From: Flagellimonas myxillae | GTDB taxonomy: Bacteria > Bacteroidota > Bacteroidia > Flavobacteriales > Flavobacteriaceae | Reading direction: 5' to 3' | DNA: 64,000 bases | Assembly: GCF_023502235.1 (NCBI RefSeq) | Contig: NZ_JAMFLY010000003.1 | Location: 372,001 to 436,000, forward strand | Shown: piece by piece, positions 62,082 through 64,000 of the stretch | Layout of the letters: each line of letters begins with the position of its first letter | Position numbering within the stretch: the stretch's first letter is position 1 | Notes under the pieces: generated by a model | Databases searched by the model: none | What the model saw: only the letters and a program-made list of their open reading frames with translations | Told to the model about the DNA's origin: nothing | Position numbers and translations under genes: made by a program

Positions 62082-64000
62082 GAAAGGTCATTGCCTATTT
62101 TATCAAGTACCACGTTGCGGTCAATGTGATTATTTTGGCCTTTTTCATCTTTGGAATAGTTGGGGCACTTTCTTTAAAATCCTCCTTTTTTCCTTTGGTG
62201 GATTCCCAAAATATTTTGATCAGCATTGCCTACCCGGGTGCCTCCCCTCTAGAGGTTGAGGAGGGGATTGTTCTCAAGATTGAGGATAATCTAAAGGGCT
62301 TGCAAGGCGTGGAACGTGTTACCTCTACCTCCAGGGAAAATAGTGGGAGCATCAACGTAGAGATTGAAAAGGGACGGGACATCGACTTTATGCTCTTGGA
62401 GGTCAAGAATGCTGTGGACCAAGTGCCCACTTTCCCATCAGGCATGGAACCGTTGATTGTCGGCAAATTGGAGCCGGTAAGACCCACCATCACCTTTGCA
62501 GTTAGTGGGGATAATATCCCCTTATCCACCCTAAAACAAATTGGGCGACAGATTGAAAATGACCTGCGCGCCATTGAGGGCATCTCACAGATTGAAATTT
62601 CGGGTTACCCGCAAGAGGAAATTGAAATTGCGGTCAATGAAAACAGTCTTTTGGCCTACAATCTATCGTTTAACGAAGTGGCCCAAGCAGTTTCCAACAC
62701 CAATTTATTGGTTACCGGAGGGAATATCAAAACAAATGCTGAGGAATACCTCATCAGGGCCAATAACCGTTCCTATTATGGGGATGAACTTTCCAATGTT
62801 GTGGTCCGTGCCGATGCTTCGGGAAGGGCGGTTCGATTAAAGGATGTAGCGATTATCCGCGACCGTTTTTCAGAAACCCCCAACGCTTCTTTTCTCAATG
62901 GGGAGCTCTCGGTGAATATAACAGTTACCAGTACCAATACCGAAGATTTGATCGGATCGGCAGAAAACGTAAAGGAATATATAGAGGATTTCAATAAAAA
63001 ATACACCAATGCGCAATTGGAGGTCATCAGTGATCAATCTAAAACCCTGACACAACGTACGGACCTGCTTACTGAAAATGCCATCATAGGGATGATCTTG
63101 GTGCTCCTGTTCCTTTCCCTTTTCTTGAATACCCGTTTAGCCTTTTGGGTGGCCTTTGGACTACCTATTGCATTTTTGGGAATGTTCGTTTTCGCACCCA
63201 TGGTCAATGTTACTATCAACGTGCTTTCCTTGTTCGGGATGATCATTGTAATCGGGATTTTGGTGGATGATGGGATTGTGATTGCGGAAAATATATATCA
63301 GCACTACGAAAAAGGCAAAAGCCCGATCAAAGCGGCCATAGATGGTACCATGGAAGTGATTCCTCCCATCCTTTCGGCTATAATTACCACTATTTTGGCC
63401 TTTTCCATTTTCTTTTTCCTGGATGGACGAATAGGGGACTTTTTTGGTGAGGTATCGGTTATTGTTCTTTTGACCTTGGTGGTGTCCCTTGTGGAGGCTT
63501 TGATAATTCTACCTGCCCACTTGGCCCATTCAAAAGCGCTGCGACCAAAGAGCCAGGATCCCACATCAAGCATTGGACAAATATTTGCCAAACTTAGGGT
63601 AATCAACAAATTGGGAGATCAATCCATGTCTTGGATGCGGGACAAGTGGTATAGTCCGGCCCTGCGCTTTGCATTAAAGTACAAAGTGTTGACATTCTCC
63701 TTTTTCTTTATGGCACTTACCTTGACCTTTGGATCTATCGGCGGAGGAATCATTAGAACAGCATTTTTCCCTAGGATTGCGAGCGATAGAATTGCCGTGG
63801 AGCTTCAAATGCCCAACGGAACCAATGAAAAGGTTACGGATTCCATCATCTCCATGATTCAGGAGAATGCCGAAATAGTAAACCAGGAGTTAACTGAGGA
63901 ATACCTTCAGGGTACCGATAAGGTGCTGTTTGAAAATATGCTGAAAACCTTGGGCCCTGGTTCTTCCACTGCGACCTTAATAATCAACCTTTTACCTGGT
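62078..64000 (+). CDS. RND efflux permease (AcrB/HAE-type), partial
   Basis: A GTG at 62078 overlaps the adaptor stop and opens a frame of 641 codons that runs off the right edge. The N-terminal helix (VIAYFIKYHVAVNVIILAFFIFGIVG), the SSFFPLVDSQNILISIAYPGASPLEVEEGI porter start, and the helix with GILVDDGIVIAENI (the proton-relay Asp pair) are typical of AcrB-type pumps; a second half begins near ALKYKVLTFSFFFMALT. It exports drugs, lipids or other small molecules by proton exchange. Only about two thirds of a normal protein of about 1,000 residues is in the window. Confidence 0.93.
   Translation, partial: MRKVIAYFIKYHVAVNVIILAFFIFGIVGALSLKSSFFPLVDSQNILISIAYPGASPLEVEEGIVLKIEDNLKGLQGVERVTSTSRENSGSINVEIEKGRDIDFMLLEVKNAVDQVPTFPSGMEPLIVGKLEPVRPTITFAVSGDNIPLSTLKQIGRQIENDLRAIEGISQIEISGYPQEEIEIAVNENSLLAYNLSFNEVAQAVSNTNLLVTGGNIKTNAEEYLIRANNRSYYGDELSNVVVRADASGRAVRLKDVAIIRDRFSETPNASFLNGELSVNITVTSTNTEDLIGSAENVKEYIEDFNKKYTNAQLEVISDQSKTLTQRTDLLTENAIIGMILVLLFLSLFLNTRLAFWVAFGLPIAFLGMFVFAPMVNVTINVLSLFGMIIVIGILVDDGIVIAENIYQHYEKGKSPIKAAIDGTMEVIPPILSAIITTILAFSIFFFLDGRIGDFFGEVSVIVLLTLVVSLVEALIILPAHLAHSKALRPKSQDPTSSIGQIFAKLRVINKLGDQSMSWMRDKWYSPALRFALKYKVLTFSFFFMALTLTFGSIGGGIIRTAFFPRIASDRIAVELQMPNGTNEKVTDSIISMIQENAEIVNQELTEEYLQGTDKVLFENMLKTLGPGSSTATLIINLLPG

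Overview
The window looks like a chromosomal stretch of a marine or soil flavobacterium (Bacteroidota, family Flavobacteriaceae, perhaps near Muricauda/Allomuricauda; the genus is inference). The support is a complete gldKLMN block (type IX secretion and gliding), a mevalonate-pathway HMG-CoA reductase next to a GYDIA-type GHMP kinase, the purH-mreBCD-mrdA-rodA order, a TonB-dependent receptor with a carboxypeptidase-like leader, many short-signal lipoproteins and Bacteroidota-type -7 boxes (TAnnTTTG). Coding density is high. I saw no tRNA, rRNA, CRISPR array, insertion sequence or prophage.

Layout. 1-3.7 kb (minus): a cut membrane protein, an AraC-type regulator and a two-gene mevalonate unit. 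3.9-7.6 kb (plus): a secreted dipeptidyl peptidase IV followed by a POT peptide transporter, a peptide degradation and uptake pair. 7.6-13.5 kb (minus): a lipoprotein redoxin overlapping a stand-alone DsbD-alpha-like protein, then surE, a small membrane protein, lpxB, an NlpC/P60 lipoprotein and comEC. 13.7-17.4 kb: a Prc/Tsp protease, a GNAT enzyme and an exported DNA/RNA endonuclease. 17.4-25.1 kb (minus): the cell-shape operon (GAF protein, purH, mreB, mreC, mreD, mrdA, rodA). 25.2-29.1 kb (plus): a four-gene probable metal locus (HYC_CC_PP-like protein, TonB receptor, periplasmic HMA protein, HMA-MauE fusion). 29.1-34.1 kb (minus): a tight three-gene exported glycan-degradation operon (GH18, DUF4838, GH29).

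34.2-36.3 kb (plus): an uncharacterised outer-membrane barrel plus a DUF3179 lipoprotein. 36.3-43.2 kb (minus): groES-groEL, and miaB, a sigma-54 activator, lptE, a TPR-like protein and secG. A two-hairpin intergenic repeat sits just before groEL and again just before the sigma-54 activator. 43.3-45.4 kb: a polytopic membrane protein and an LVIVD-repeat lipoprotein. 45.5-53.9 kb (plus): topA, an arginase-fold protein with eroded metal motifs, then gldK, gldL, gldM and gldN. 54.1-60.8 kb: an IPT/Kelch lipoprotein, a DAO-type oxidoreductase, a DUF983 protein, an ABC-F ATPase and a plant-type LRR protein. 60.9-64 kb: an RND efflux adaptor and the first part of its permease, cut by the window edge.

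Most promising for something undescribed: the 25.2-29.1 kb metal locus, the degenerate arginase-fold protein between topA and gldK, the GH18-DUF4838-GH29 operon, and the barrel/DUF3179 pair. All functional statements are read from sequence and remembered family knowledge; no searches were run.
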